64,000 nucleotides of DNA, taken from assembly GCF_014205835.1 (NCBI RefSeq), contig NZ_JACHCQ010000026.1, forward strand, positions 39,671 to 103,670, read 5' to 3'. Origin of the DNA: Pedobacter sp. AK013. GTDB taxonomy: Bacteria > Bacteroidota > Bacteroidia > Sphingobacteriales > Sphingobacteriaceae. The translations under genes and the position numbers were made by a program. Shown here piece by piece: positions 40,587 through 51,248 of this stretch (position 1 is its first letter; each line of letters begins with the position of its first letter). The notes beneath the pieces are model-generated. The model was given only the letters and a program-made list of their open reading frames with translations. It did not search any database and was not told the DNA's origin.

Positions 40587-43500
40587 ATGATTAAAAAATT
40601 AACACTCCTGTTTTTTGTTATATTTTTATTTTCTGCAACTTATATTTTTGCCCAAGGCATCGTTCAGGCTCCCTTAATTTCTAGTTTTGCTCCATTATCG
40701 GGAAAGGAAGACGAAACTATAACGATTACTGGAGATAATTTCTCTGACCAGACATCCCTCAATCTCGTATTTTTTGGCACTATAAAGGCAACCGTAACTT
40801 CAGCCAGCAGATCGCAGCTTACCGTGCTCGTACCAAAAACAGCGGAGCTAAACAAAATCACCGTTTTAAATACAAAAACAGGTCTCCAGGGTAGTTCAAG
40901 TATCGCCTTCATCCCGTCGTTTAATTCAAACAATAAATTTAATTCTTCCGATTTTTTTGATCCCACAATAGCTATTGATAAAGGTGTGGTCACACCCTCT
41001 GTTATGGCAAGCATAGATGCGGGTGACCTGGATGGAGATGGCAAACCTGAGCTGGTTTCCTGTTACAGCGACCTCAACGCTATTTTTATCTATAATAACA
41101 AAACACCCACACCAAATGGTTTTGCATACAATGCCCGTGTTGCCTTAGCAACTGGTACGGGTCCGCAAATGGTGCGAGTCGCTGATATCAATATGGATGG
41201 CAAGCCAGATCTGATCACAGTAAATAAAACAGCAGGTACAATTTCAATTCTGATCAATCAATCTGTGCCCGGAGCCAATCTTAGCACATTGTCTTTTGCT
41301 CCCAAGGTGGATTTTTCGACTGCATCCATGCCAATTTCACTAGTAGTATTTGATGCAGATGGAGATGGTAAGCCAGATATTGTTACCGGAAGTGCAGAAG
41401 GTTTTCTTACTATTTTAAAGAATCAATATACAGGTACTGTTTTTGATGCCAACGCTTTCCTTCCTAAAAGGGATTTCTATCAAAACCTGACTGCCGACTA
41501 TATTCTTGCTGAAGATCTGAACAACGATGGTAAACCAGATCTCATTCTTGGCGGGAAATCATCTCAAATTTTTATTTTTCAAAACAAGTCTGTACCAGAC
41601 AATGTCGTATTTTCTCAACAAAGAATTACACTCGATGGATCGAGAGATGACGCTGTTGCCGCAGTAGGCGATCTCAATCAGGATGGTAAACCTGAGATTA
41701 TCCTTGGCGATGCTACAAATAGCTATACTGAAAACAAGTTGTGGGTTTTTGAAAATATTTCTTCGGGTGATATTTTCTTTAAAGATCGGCTGAATATCGT
41801 TGGAAATACTTTCACTGAGTACATTACTTCTGTAAAAATCGCAGATATCGATGGTGATGGCAAGTCGGATATTGTTTTTGCCTATGGCGGAAAATACATA
41901 GGAGTAAAACGGAATTTATTTAATCCGGATGAAAACAAGATCAGGATGGCTGAACATGTAAATCTATCGGTTACCGGAACCCCAAAATTATTAGTAATGG
42001 GTAAATTTAGTTTTGATCCTTACCCTGATATTTTTATCCAGAATATAGAAAATAATAATTTAAGCTTGCTTATTAACCGGGTAGCGCTGCCGCCTTCAGT
42101 TCAGTCTGTCTCACCTATTGCGGCCGAGACGGGTTCGACCGTAACGATCTCCGGAAAAAATTTTGGAGATGCTACAAGCAACATTGTATTTTTTGGAGGC
42201 GTTAAAGCACAAATTACTGCTGCATCTGAAACGCAGATAAAAGCGGTTGTTCCGGCAGGAGCTTCGCACCAGCCGATTTCTGTTTTAAATATCAATACAA
42301 GCCTTATTGGATATTCTCCAAAACCTTTTATACCTATCTTTCCGACAAAGAAGAGCATTACAAAAGCTGATTTTAGTATCCTTTCCTCTTTTGGAAATAG
42401 CAGAGATTCTAAGTCGATGGCTATGGCAGATTTAGATAATAATGGCATCATGGATTATGTACTCTCTAATCGCGGAAATCATACGGTTAGTATTTATATG
42501 AATGGAGCTATTAATGAACCTACTTATACAAAAGCCACTGATTATGAACCTGAAGGTGTATCAATAGGCGACCTCGATGCTGATGGTTATCTGGATATTG
42601 TGGTAGGTAATAACTATGGCAAATCATTATCAGTATACAGAAATAATCTTTCTGCGGGCGGTAGTTTTATGGATCAAGTAGAATTTGGTAGTGCCCCCGG
42701 ACCCAGGGTGCTGGCCATCGGAGATCTGGATGGTGACGGTAAACCAGAAATTATAGTAGCAGAGAATAGTCTCAGTCCTCAAAATCCTTATGGCGATGGA
42801 GGAAGATTTATCAATGTTTTATGGAATAAAAGTATGAAGGGGACGATTAACCGATACTCTTTCGCTACCGCTCAATACTTTGAAGTTGGTAATAGTCCGG
42901 CTTTTGTGCGGATAGCTGATATCGATGGAGATGGGAAACAAGACCTGGTTGTGGGTAATGTAAGTGGAAGTATATCCATCCTACGAAATACAATAAAAAA
43001 CAATACTATAGATGAGAATTCTTTTGCTCCAAAGATTTTATTCGATGTAGCGGGAGTTGACTGTATTGTTGTCGATGATTTTGACGGCGATGGCAAGCCG
43101 GATATTGCAGCCAGCAACAATGAGGGTGTTGCGCTATTTTATAATAAGAGTACCGTTGGAGCTATAAATGCATCTTCGCTCGCTGGAAGGGTAACTATCC
43201 CTGTTACCAATGGGGCAAGTTATATGGAAAGCGGAGATCTGGATGGTGATGGCAAACCAGATCTCATAGTAAGTAACTGGGGTGAGAATACGATTTCCAT
43301 TTTGAGAAATAGTTCCGAGCGTGGTGTGATCAATATTGGCTCTTTTATGCCTCCGGTAGCAATTAATATTAACTCACACGCCATTGGTATTTCTGTAGGA
43401 GATATTGACAAAGATGGGTTGACAGATATTGCAGTTTTAACTTCTGCTCAAACTGGCTGTATAGTAAAAGTTATTAACAAAAGGGTAATTGGAAACTTAC

Positions 43501-46500
43501 CTGTTGTTTCCTCTTTCTCACCCAATAATGTTAGGTTGGGGGCAGAAGTAGCCATAACAGGAAAGAACTTTACTGGCGTAACCGATGTCCGGTTTGGCGG
43601 CATTGTATGCAGCTCTTTCACCGTAACTTCTGCTACAACTATTGTTGCTAAAATTGCTGCAGGCGGATCGGGCACTATAACGGTTACAGGTCCTGAAGGG
43701 GCTGGTACATTGGATGGATTTGTTTACCTATACGATCAGCCGGGGCAAGCTCCTCCAGAAATAAAATCATTTAGTCCGACTTCAGGTGCTATAGGGGCTA
43801 CTGTAATAATAAATGGTAATAACTTTGGTAGTACAGCAGTCGATAATCAGGTGTATTTTGGTAGTGTAAAGGCAGAAATCATCTCTGCATCTTCTACAAG
43901 CATCACTGTAAAGGCTCCTGCCGGAAGCGTTTATCGTCCAATATCAGTGATCAAAAACAAACTGGTTGCTTATTCTGCTAAGCCATTCATCTATACCTTT
44001 GATGGAAGTAATGCTGATTTTAGATTTATGCCGAGCTCATTTGCCCAAAAAACGGATTTTCCAGCTTCTGAAAAAAATACTGATAGTTTTGTGGCAGATA
44101 TAGATGGAGATGGGAGAATTGATCTGGTTACTCTAAATAATACTTCTATTTCAGTGTTTATGAATACTACTACCAATGGTACGGTTTCTTTTACCAAGTC
44201 GGATTTTTCAATTTTAAGCGGAGCCAATCACTTTATGGATGTTGATCTTGATGGTGATGGGAAACAGGATATCGTAATAGCAAATAGTAACAATTCCATC
44301 TCTGTTTTAAGGAACAACAGCACAATGGGAAATATATCTTTTCTAAACAGATTAGATATTGCTACTCCACATGTGCCGCTAAGCCTTGCATTTGGAGATT
44401 TTGATCATGACGGAAAACCAGATCTTGCCCTTAGTAATAAAGATGATAAGTCAGTTACAATACTAAAAAATATAGGGAATGATACAGAATTGGCTTTAAA
44501 AGTAGAACAAGCACTACCAATTCCCAATATTGCCAAGGGGCTTGCCGTTGGAGATTTGGATGGCGATGGCAAAGTTGATATTGCCATCGGCAATAATGCA
44601 GGTTATCCAAGTTATTACGTATTTCTAAATACGACCAATAGTGGAGGAATTACCTTTAAAATACCGACCAACCTGCCTAACTATCCTGGTACGACAGTGA
44701 TACCTGATGTAGTATCAATTGTAGATATTAATGGTGACGAAAAAATGGATTTGGTAATCACCCAAGGCAGATATTTTCGGCTCTTATTAAATAAAAGCAC
44801 AGAAGGGAATATTAAATTTGAGAATGATGGTGGTTATTCCCTATATAACCCGGCCATAAGCCACGCTGTTGGCGATTTGGATGGTGACGGCAAAGTAGAT
44901 TATATGGCTAGCATTGATGAAAGCGATATGTTTAGTATCCATAGGAATTTTTCAACACCTGATAAATTCAGGATTGCGGGCAATGTTGATTATAAAACTA
45001 ACGGGGGACCAAGAGGAATAGTTACTGCAGATTTTGATGGAGATGGTAGAGCCGATATTGCCCATATAAATTATAAAGTAAATTCTATTTCAGTTTATAA
45101 AAATACAAAGGTCGATCCAGTTGGCATTGCTTCATTTTCACCAAAAACAGCTTCTGCCAATACAGAAGTTTTTATACAGGGATTAGATTTTACTGGAACC
45201 ACAAGTGTAAGCTTTGGAGGCGTAGAAGCAGAAAAATTTACGGTAGTATCTCCTCAATCTATTAAGGCAAGTGTTGGCTTGGGTGCAACGGGAGAAGTAA
45301 AGGTTGTGAGTCCTTTGGGCTCAGCAAGTTTACCTGGCTTTACTTATAACGAAGCAGCCCCTGAAATGTACAGTTTTTCTCCAATGTATGGAGGTGAGGG
45401 CGAGGTGATAACAATAAATGGTAGTGGTTTTACAAATGTAACTGCTGTTACTGTTGCCGGTCAAAATGTAGCTTCATATACGGTAGTCTCTTCAACAGTA
45501 ATTAATTTTGTTGTTGGAAAAGGAACCAGTGGCCCAGTGGTGGTGTCTACCGCTAAAGGACAGGCATCATGGTATCCGTATTTTACCGTTATAGGTCCAC
45601 CTACCATTACGTCATTTACGCCATCAACTGCCAAACCTGGAACTACTGTAGTAATAAGAGGCTCAAATTTCTATCTGGTCAAGGAGGTCAGTATTGGTAA
45701 TGTTCCGGTAAGCTCTTTTAAGGTTAATAATAGTGATTATATCGAGGCAGTAGTAGGTTCAGACGCCGGCTCGGGATTAGTGTTCATTAAGGCAACTGGA
45801 GGAGCTGTCAGCTTAGAAGGGTTTAATATTATACCGCTTCCTAAAATAAGTTCGTTCTTCCCAAAATTCGGATACGCAGGAAGCATAGTCACCATTACAG
45901 GTAAAAACCTGGATGGAGTAACCAGAATAACTTTTGGAAATCAACCGGTTAGTTCGTTTAAAATAGTTTCCCCCACAACCATTACAGCAGTACTGAGTTC
46001 AAACATGAGTGGTGGCGATGTTGTGGTTCAAAGCCCAAATGGAAATAGTACTTTAGGGACATTTACCTATGCTCCCCCTCCAACCATTATCTCATTAAGT
46101 CAAAATACAGCAATAACAGGCACACCTATTACCATAACGGGAAAGAATTTTGGGTTTTATGTTCCTTCGGTAAGCTTTGGTGGTGTACCCGCCGCATCTG
46201 TTGTAAGGTATTCCGATACTAAAGTAGTAGCAACTGTTAGCGCAGGTCAGAGTGGAGATATATCATTAACTACCGAAGGAGGAACTGCTATTTATCAAGG
46301 TTTTGTGCACATTGCCAAGCCAATTATTAATGCAGTAGGTACCACAACTTTTGCAGCAGGTGGGAAGGTAGAGCTTAGGATAACACCAATGGCCGAATAT
46401 AGTTATCAGTGGACGAAGAATGGAATTGCAATATCTGGCGCAATTAATACCAGTTTTGAGGCAAAAGAAACTGGACTATATGCGGTAGTGGCTACCTATA

Positions 46501-47264
46501 AATCGGTAAATATTAGTTCGGGAAGTATTGCGGTAAATGTAATATTTTCTCTTCCCGCCAATAACTTCTCTTTGAAAATTACAGGCGAAAGCTGCAGAAT
46601 AAGTAATGATGGGGCAATCAGCATTGCGTCAGCAAAAGAATTAAATTATACAGTTACGCTTAGGGGACCCGTAAACAATACTTATACCTTTAATAATAAA
46701 TTAGATATTAGAAACCTTGTAGCCGGAACCTATAATTTATGTATTACTTTGGCTAGCGAACCCACATTTAATCAGTGTTATGATTTAGTGATTACGGAAC
46801 CAAAAGATTTAGCGGTTTACAGTACTGTAGGAAATGATGGGAAGTTACTGCTTCAGCTTGCTGGAGGCACAAACTATTCCATTTTACTCAATGGAAAATC
46901 TTATCAAACCAGTAGTAGCCAGATTGAGCTGCAGTTAAAGTCGGGAGAAAATCATCTTCAGGTTACAACTGATAAGCTCTGCCAGGGACTTTACAGCAAA
47001 ACGATTTCTCAAGCGGCCGATAATAATGTTGTTTATCCCAATCCATTTATCAATCTGCTGACGATGAAACTTCCAAACCTGAAGATTAAAACGGCAGATA
47101 TTGAGATTTCGGATATAATTGGTCAAATTGTATTAAAGGGGAAATACGTCTCCGACGGTGGATTTATATCAATGAATGTAGACAAATTAACATCTGGGAT
47201 TTATCTGTTGAAAGTAGTGACAGACAACGGTGACAAATCGATTTATAAAGTTATTAAAAAATGA
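40587..47264 (+). CDS. Giant FG-GAP/IPT-TIG surface protein with T9SS sorting domain
   Basis: 2225 residues. Signal peptide at 1-23 (ends ATYIFAQ). IPT/TIG domain 1 at about 27-110, FG-GAP/VCBS block I at about 130-495, IPT 2 at about 500-590, FG-GAP block II at about 600-955, IPT 3-4 at about 960-1135, FG-GAP block III at about 1150-1505, then five IPT domains in a row from about 1510 to 1910, an Ig-like stretch, and a T9SS type A C-terminal domain (VVYPNPF at about 2148, ending YLLKVVTDNGDKSIYKVIKK). FG-GAP units carry D-x-D-G-D-G-K-x-D calcium-binding loops, as in beta-propellers. It is probably exported by the type IX system and anchored on the surface. The ligand is unknown; adhesion is inferred. 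The next gene overlaps by 4 bp. Confidence 0.92.
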   Translation: MIKKLTLLFFVIFLFSATYIFAQGIVQAPLISSFAPLSGKEDETITITGDNFSDQTSLNLVFFGTIKATVTSASRSQLTVLVPKTAELNKITVLNTKTGLQGSSSIAFIPSFNSNNKFNSSDFFDPTIAIDKGVVTPSVMASIDAGDLDGDGKPELVSCYSDLNAIFIYNNKTPTPNGFAYNARVALATGTGPQMVRVADINMDGKPDLITVNKTAGTISILINQSVPGANLSTLSFAPKVDFSTASMPISLVVFDADGDGKPDIVTGSAEGFLTILKNQYTGTVFDANAFLPKRDFYQNLTADYILAEDLNNDGKPDLILGGKSSQIFIFQNKSVPDNVVFSQQRITLDGSRDDAVAAVGDLNQDGKPEIILGDATNSYTENKLWVFENISSGDIFFKDRLNIVGNTFTEYITSVKIADIDGDGKSDIVFAYGGKYIGVKRNLFNPDENKIRMAEHVNLSVTGTPKLLVMGKFSFDPYPDIFIQNIENNNLSLLINRVALPPSVQSVSPIAAETGSTVTISGKNFGDATSNIVFFGGVKAQITAASETQIKAVVPAGASHQPISVLNINTSLIGYSPKPFIPIFPTKKSITKADFSILSSFGNSRDSKSMAMADLDNNGIMDYVLSNRGNHTVSIYMNGAINEPTYTKATDYEPEGVSIGDLDADGYLDIVVGNNYGKSLSVYRNNLSAGGSFMDQVEFGSAPGPRVLAIGDLDGDGKPEIIVAENSLSPQNPYGDGGRFINVLWNKSMKGTINRYSFATAQYFEVGNSPAFVRIADIDGDGKQDLVVGNVSGSISILRNTIKNNTIDENSFAPKILFDVAGVDCIVVDDFDGDGKPDIAASNNEGVALFYNKSTVGAINASSLAGRVTIPVTNGASYMESGDLDGDGKPDLIVSNWGENTISILRNSSERGVINIGSFMPPVAININSHAIGISVGDIDKDGLTDIAVLTSAQTGCIVKVINKRVIGNLPVVSSFSPNNVRLGAEVAITGKNFTGVTDVRFGGIVCSSFTVTSATTIVAKIAAGGSGTITVTGPEGAGTLDGFVYLYDQPGQAPPEIKSFSPTSGAIGATVIINGNNFGSTAVDNQVYFGSVKAEIISASSTSITVKAPAGSVYRPISVIKNKLVAYSAKPFIYTFDGSNADFRFMPSSFAQKTDFPASEKNTDSFVADIDGDGRIDLVTLNNTSISVFMNTTTNGTVSFTKSDFSILSGANHFMDVDLDGDGKQDIVIANSNNSISVLRNNSTMGNISFLNRLDIATPHVPLSLAFGDFDHDGKPDLALSNKDDKSVTILKNIGNDTELALKVEQALPIPNIAKGLAVGDLDGDGKVDIAIGNNAGYPSYYVFLNTTNSGGITFKIPTNLPNYPGTTVIPDVVSIVDINGDEKMDLVITQGRYFRLLLNKSTEGNIKFENDGGYSLYNPAISHAVGDLDGDGKVDYMASIDESDMFSIHRNFSTPDKFRIAGNVDYKTNGGPRGIVTADFDGDGRADIAHINYKVNSISVYKNTKVDPVGIASFSPKTASANTEVFIQGLDFTGTTSVSFGGVEAEKFTVVSPQSIKASVGLGATGEVKVVSPLGSASLPGFTYNEAAPEMYSFSPMYGGEGEVITINGSGFTNVTAVTVAGQNVASYTVVSSTVINFVVGKGTSGPVVVSTAKGQASWYPYFTVIGPPTITSFTPSTAKPGTTVVIRGSNFYLVKEVSIGNVPVSSFKVNNSDYIEAVVGSDAGSGLVFIKATGGAVSLEGFNIIPLPKISSFFPKFGYAGSIVTITGKNLDGVTRITFGNQPVSSFKIVSPTTITAVLSSNMSGGDVVVQSPNGNSTLGTFTYAPPPTIISLSQNTAITGTPITITGKNFGFYVPSVSFGGVPAASVVRYSDTKVVATVSAGQSGDISLTTEGGTAIYQGFVHIAKPIINAVGTTTFAAGGKVELRITPMAEYSYQWTKNGIAISGAINTSFEAKETGLYAVVATYKSVNISSGSIAVNVIFSLPANNFSLKITGESCRISNDGAISIASAKELNYTVTLRGPVNNTYTFNNKLDIRNLVAGTYNLCITLASEPTFNQCYDLVITEPKDLAVYSTVGNDGKLLLQLAGGTNYSILLNGKSYQTSSSQIELQLKSGENHLQVTTDKLCQGLYSKTISQAADNNVVYPNPFINLLTMKLPNLKIKTADIEISDIIGQIVLKGKYVSDGGFISMNVDKLTSGIYLLKVVTDNGDKSIYKVIKK

Positions 47265-47953
47265 GAAAATTAGTCTGTTTTTTGGCTTTGGCAATGTTTT
47301 TGGCCAATTGTAAAAAAAATCCTGATGGAGAAGACAACCCAATAATAATTGAAAAACCTGTGTTATCGTTTCCTGCGCAAAACGAGGCCTGCACGTCGGG
47401 TACAATTGTTTCCATTGCCCAAAGTGCCATTGTATTTAAGTGGCAGAAAGCAGCTAATGCTGATAGTTATGAACTTTTTGTTAAAAATCTTTTAACTAAT
47501 CAGATTGCCAAAAAAAGCACCTCCGGCTTAGAACAAGAGATGATCCTTGATCGAAATACTCCTTACTCCTGGTACGTGGTGTCTAAATCTCAAACGATTA
47601 CAGATTTAACACAAAGTGATGTTTGGAAATTTTATAACGCCGGTCCAGGGACTGTTTCATATGCTCCTTTCCCAGCTGAAATTATTAGCCCTTTAATGGC
47701 CTCAACTATGGAGGCGATTAATAATAAAATATCTCTCGAATGGAAAGGAGAAGATGTGGATAATGACATTTTGGGCTACGATGTCTATTTTTCGTCTAAC
47801 TCGACGCTTAGTCTGATCAAAAGTAACCTCAAAGAAACCACATTGAAAGATTTAGATGTGAAATCGAAAAACACCTATTACTGGAAAGTAATTACAAAGG
47901 ATTCTAATGGTAATTCGTCAGATTCTGGAACTTTTCAGTTTATGGTAAAATAG
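47261..47953 (+). CDS. Fibronectin-III-like lipoprotein
   Basis: 230 residues. The N-terminus MRKLVCFLALAMFLANCKKN is a lipoprotein signal with Cys17 as the likely lipidation site. Two fibronectin-III-like units follow: FKWQKAANADSYELFVKN...YSWYVVSKS (about 62-125) and ISLEWKGEDVDNDILGYDVYF...YYWKVITKDSNGN (about 165-220). Its ATG overlaps the stop of the giant FG-GAP gene (ATGA), so the two are translationally coupled, and it is probably a surface partner or anchor of it. No enzyme domain. The family of the whole protein is not recognised. Confidence 0.75.
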   Translation: MRKLVCFLALAMFLANCKKNPDGEDNPIIIEKPVLSFPAQNEACTSGTIVSIAQSAIVFKWQKAANADSYELFVKNLLTNQIAKKSTSGLEQEMILDRNTPYSWYVVSKSQTITDLTQSDVWKFYNAGPGTVSYAPFPAEIISPLMASTMEAINNKISLEWKGEDVDNDILGYDVYFSSNSTLSLIKSNLKETTLKDLDVKSKNTYYWKVITKDSNGNSSDSGTFQFMVK

Positions 47954-48084
47954 GATTCGGTAAAGAAAAAGTAATAGACCGTTATTATAATTTGACTATT
48001 ACTAAAGTGGAGCGGTTTTTCATCATTGGATTTTAGCTTTACTGTTAAATTATTTTCTTTACTTTGCCTACTCTTTAAAAAGGC

Positions 48085-49065
48085 ATGATTAATCAGTTTA
48101 GAAAGCTAAATCCAATTAACCTCGTATTCTTGCTGGCGTACACGTTCTTTCTGCGTATTGCTATCTTTCATGAAACGCACGATAAGCTGAACTTTGATTT
48201 TTTGGAGCCATTTGCCCGACTGCTGATCAATATCAATTTAGACGACGCCTTTACGCCATACACTAATATTTTTATCGCCACACTTCTGGTTTATGTACAG
48301 GCTTTAATTTTTAACCGGATAGTAAACAACCATAATTTATTGGCCAAACCCAGTTTCCTACCTGGGCTGATGTTTATAACAGGAACAAGCCTGTTTATGC
48401 CTTTTATGATCCTAAGTCCGGCATTATTATGCAACTTTCTGCTGATCTGGATTATAGATAAGTTTTTAAAACTGGGTAAAAGTGCTAACTCCATTACCAC
48501 TGTTTTCGATATCGGGATGATTATAGGGGTTGGAACATTGATCTACTTTCCGTTTATGGCCATGTTGCTCATGATCTTTTTAGCGCTATTGCTTTTTAGA
48601 TCGTTTAATTGGCGCGAATGGGTAGCAGGTTTAATTGGCTTTATAACAGTTTTCTTTTTTTTGGCTGTATTTTATTATTGGAAAGATAATTTAAGCTCAT
48701 TTTATCAGATATGGAAGCCATTGAGCAATAAGTTTCCTTCAGTGTTTAAAATCAACTATAACGATTACCTGGTGCTCATCCCGGTAACGGTAATTATCAT
48801 ATTGGCATCACTACAGCTCCGCGAAAATTTCTTCAGGAGTTTTATCAGTACAAGGAAGAGTTTTCAGCTGTTGTTTTTCATGTTTATTATTTCTGCAGCT
48901 AGTTTTTACCTTAAACCCGATTTCAGGACCTGGCATTTTTTGCTCTGTGTACCACCAGGATCGGTACTGTTGGCGTACTATTTTAGTAATGCCAAAAAAC
49001 GTTGGTTTTACGAAACATTGTTCGTTTTATTTGTGCTTTCGATACAGTATTTTCTGTTTGTTTAA
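48085..49065 (+). CDS. DUF6427 family integral membrane protein
   Basis: 326 residues with about nine transmembrane segments; the N-terminus FRKLNPINLVFLLAYTFFLR is typical of DUF6427. Conserved hydrophobic stretches include TNIFIATLLVYVQALIFNRI, FLPGLMFITGTSLFMPFM, FPFMAMLLMIFLALLLFRSF and PVTVIIILASLQL. This Bacteroidota-specific membrane family has no known activity. It lies upstream of coaX, probably with its own promoter. It has no signs of a transporter motif. Confidence 0.82.
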   Translation: MINQFRKLNPINLVFLLAYTFFLRIAIFHETHDKLNFDFLEPFARLLININLDDAFTPYTNIFIATLLVYVQALIFNRIVNNHNLLAKPSFLPGLMFITGTSLFMPFMILSPALLCNFLLIWIIDKFLKLGKSANSITTVFDIGMIIGVGTLIYFPFMAMLLMIFLALLLFRSFNWREWVAGLIGFITVFFFLAVFYYWKDNLSSFYQIWKPLSNKFPSVFKINYNDYLVLIPVTVIIILASLQLRENFFRSFISTRKSFQLLFFMFIISAASFYLKPDFRTWHFLLCVPPGSVLLAYYFSNAKKRWFYETLFVLFVLSIQYFLFV

Positions 49066-49219
49066 CCTTTTTTAACAAATAACTAGAACGAAACTTGACA
49101 AAGATTAATAGCTTTGTGCATGATTTTAGAATTAAAGCTTTTTTAGTTTTAATCAAGATGGATAAAAATGGAGTCACTGGAATTTCTAAGAACATATTAT
49201 TTGCAGCGGGAGATTTTAA

Positions 49220-49954
49220 ATGCGTAGGTTAAGCATTGATATTGGAAATTCTGCTGTTAAGGTTGCTGTTTTTGCAAATAGAGAAATTGTTCATCATCAG
49301 CGTTTCAATAAAATTGGGATACTTGATCTGGCTCAATTGATTGAGAAGTTTTCGCCTGCAAAATCTATCATCAGTAGTGTTAACCAGGAAATTGGGCCAC
49401 TAGAAGTATTTTTAAAAAAGCATACCGAATATATCCGTTTTTCAACCATGTTAACGAATGGAGTACAAAATAGATATAAAACGCCGGTTACTTTGGGATT
49501 AGACAGGTGGGCTGCTATTCTGGGGGCAAATGGCCTGCATCCGGCAAATGCAAGTTTAGTGGTTGATGCGGGTACCTGTATTACCTACGATGTTTTAAGT
49601 AGCTCGAAGGAATATTTTGGTGGAAGTATAAGTCCGGGTATTAAAATGCGTTTTAAGGCTGTACATGAATTTACCGGCCGTTTGCCATTGGTGGAGTGGG
49701 ATGCAAACGAAGATATTGTGGAAGGTACTGATACACAATCGGCAATTAAGAACGGTATTTTACAAGGAATAATAAACGAAATTGAAGGCTTTATTGCCCT
49801 AAATAATAAAAAAGAAAGTGCTCTGAAGGTAATTATAACAGGAGGGGATGCTAATTTTTTGTATAAACAATTACAAAACAGCATCTTTGCGCCTCAAATT
49901 ATAAAAGATCCTTACTTAGTATTAAAAGGATTAAATGAAGCTATTGCAGATTAA
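49220..49954 (+). CDS. coaX: Type III pantothenate kinase
   Basis: 244 residues. It phosphorylates pantothenate in the first step of coenzyme A synthesis. The ASKHA motifs are present: phosphate-1 RLSIDIGNSAVKVAVF (about 3-18), the substrate region LGLDRWAAILGANGLHP, phosphate-2 VVDAGTCITYDVL (about 114-126), GGSISPGIKMR and the C-terminal adenosine region IITGGDAN. The length is typical. Cytoplasmic. It is followed 1 bp later by an outer-membrane protein gene and then lptC, an order I recall as conserved in this phylum. Confidence 0.95.
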   Translation: MRRLSIDIGNSAVKVAVFANREIVHHQRFNKIGILDLAQLIEKFSPAKSIISSVNQEIGPLEVFLKKHTEYIRFSTMLTNGVQNRYKTPVTLGLDRWAAILGANGLHPANASLVVDAGTCITYDVLSSSKEYFGGSISPGIKMRFKAVHEFTGRLPLVEWDANEDIVEGTDTQSAIKNGILQGIINEIEGFIALNNKKESALKVIITGGDANFLYKQLQNSIFAPQIIKDPYLVLKGLNEAIAD

Positions 49955-49955
49955 A

Positions 49956-51248
49956 ATGTACAAAGGAATAAATTATATTGCAGCCATATTCGTTCTAGTT
50001 TGTGGTTTAAGTGCTCAGGCACAGGTTACCACTTCATCGCCATACTCAAGATATGGACTTGGAAATATAAAAGGATCTTTGTTGCCTCAGCTGAGAGCAA
50101 TGGGTGGAATTTCTACCGCAGTAGGAAAAGTAACAGGGTTCAATTATATTAATATGCAAAACCCAGCTTCTTATGCTGGAATAAATTTGACCACCATTGA
50201 TGTGGGCATGAGTGCAGGTTTAACTAATCTTACGAGAAGCAATTTAAGCGAAACGAGTTTTAACGCTACTTTTAGTCATTTGGCATTTGCTGCTCCCGTT
50301 ACCAGGAGATCAGCTTTGAGTTTTGGTATTTTACCTTACTCAGATCTAGGTTATTCTTACAGAAACACAGCTAAAGTTGATACGACTACCGTTGATCAGC
50401 TTTATGAAGGTGAAGGCGGCTTGTCAAAAGCTTACTTGGGTTATGGCTATCGTTTTGGCGATCATTTAAGAATTGGCGGTAACCTAGAATATATTTTTGG
50501 TAACCTCCAAACTACAAGGGCTACCGAATTTCAATCCGTAGGCGCCTATAATGCTAAACTTCAAAATAAAAACAGCGTTGCTGGTATCAACTATTCTTAT
50601 GGTATCCAGTACGATTTTAATATCGGTAAGAAAACAATTATGACCTTGGGCTATTCGGGAAGTACCTCTGGCAAAATAAATTCAACACAAACTTCTTTTG
50701 CTACCTTATACACAAGAGATCAGAGCGGTAACGAAAATACTGCCGCTGATACTTTAAATATTGTGAATGGTGGAAAATCGAATCTTACTTTACCATTAAA
50801 CCACAATTTTGGTATCTCTATCCAGCAAAATGATAAGTGGATGATCGGTGCTGATTTTAGAATGAGTAAATGGTCTGCAACCAGTATCAATAATGTAAAC
50901 CAAGGTTTGCAAGATAGCTGGGGAGCCTCGTTAGGTGGCCAGTGGACACCAGATGCATTTTCTTACAACAGTTACATGAAACGTGTAGATTACCGTGTAG
51001 GTTTTAACTACGATAAAACCTATATCAAGATCGGTAATCAGGATATCAAACAAATGGGGGCATCGCTGGGTTTTGGCTTCCCGCTACCTACTGCTAATGG
51101 CGGTACTGCATTTTATAAAATCAATTTTACAACAGAACTCGGACAAAGAGGAACTTTAAACAATAATCTTGTTAAAGAGAAATATATCAACTTCCACTTA
51201 GGCTTTACCTTGAATGATACCTGGTTCCGTAAGTATCGCGTAGACTAA
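49956..51248 (+). CDS. Outer-membrane beta-barrel protein
   Basis: About 430 residues from MYKGINYIAAIFVLVCGLSAQAQ, a signal peptide; an earlier in-frame ATG at 49935 would overlap coaX by 20 bp and lacks a good signal. The mature protein begins VTTSSPYSRYGLGNI and MQNPASYAGINLTTIDVG, typical of Bacteroidota PorV/FadL-like barrels, and consists of alternating beta strands (GYGYRFGDHLRIGGNLEYIFG, MTLGYSGSTSG, IGADFRMSKW), ending in FHLGFTLNDTWF with an aromatic last strand. It likely forms an outer-membrane channel. It overlaps lptC by one base, so the two are coupled. Confidence 0.8.
   Translation: MYKGINYIAAIFVLVCGLSAQAQVTTSSPYSRYGLGNIKGSLLPQLRAMGGISTAVGKVTGFNYINMQNPASYAGINLTTIDVGMSAGLTNLTRSNLSETSFNATFSHLAFAAPVTRRSALSFGILPYSDLGYSYRNTAKVDTTTVDQLYEGEGGLSKAYLGYGYRFGDHLRIGGNLEYIFGNLQTTRATEFQSVGAYNAKLQNKNSVAGINYSYGIQYDFNIGKKTIMTLGYSGSTSGKINSTQTSFATLYTRDQSGNENTAADTLNIVNGGKSNLTLPLNHNFGISIQQNDKWMIGADFRMSKWSATSINNVNQGLQDSWGASLGGQWTPDAFSYNSYMKRVDYRVGFNYDKTYIKIGNQDIKQMGASLGFGFPLPTANGGTAFYKINFTTELGQRGTLNNNLVKEKYINFHLGFTLNDTWFRKYRVD

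Noticed and set aside
40664..44593. Several antisense frames inside the giant FG-GAP gene
   Set aside because: They are mirror images of the repeated DxDGDGKxD coding pattern, read as Pro/Ser-rich peptides on the other strand.
47970..48003. Inverted repeat AGTAATAG / CTATTACT after the FnIII lipoprotein
   Set aside because: The stem is only 8 bp, AT-rich, with an 18-base loop and no adjoining T-run; too weak to call a terminator.
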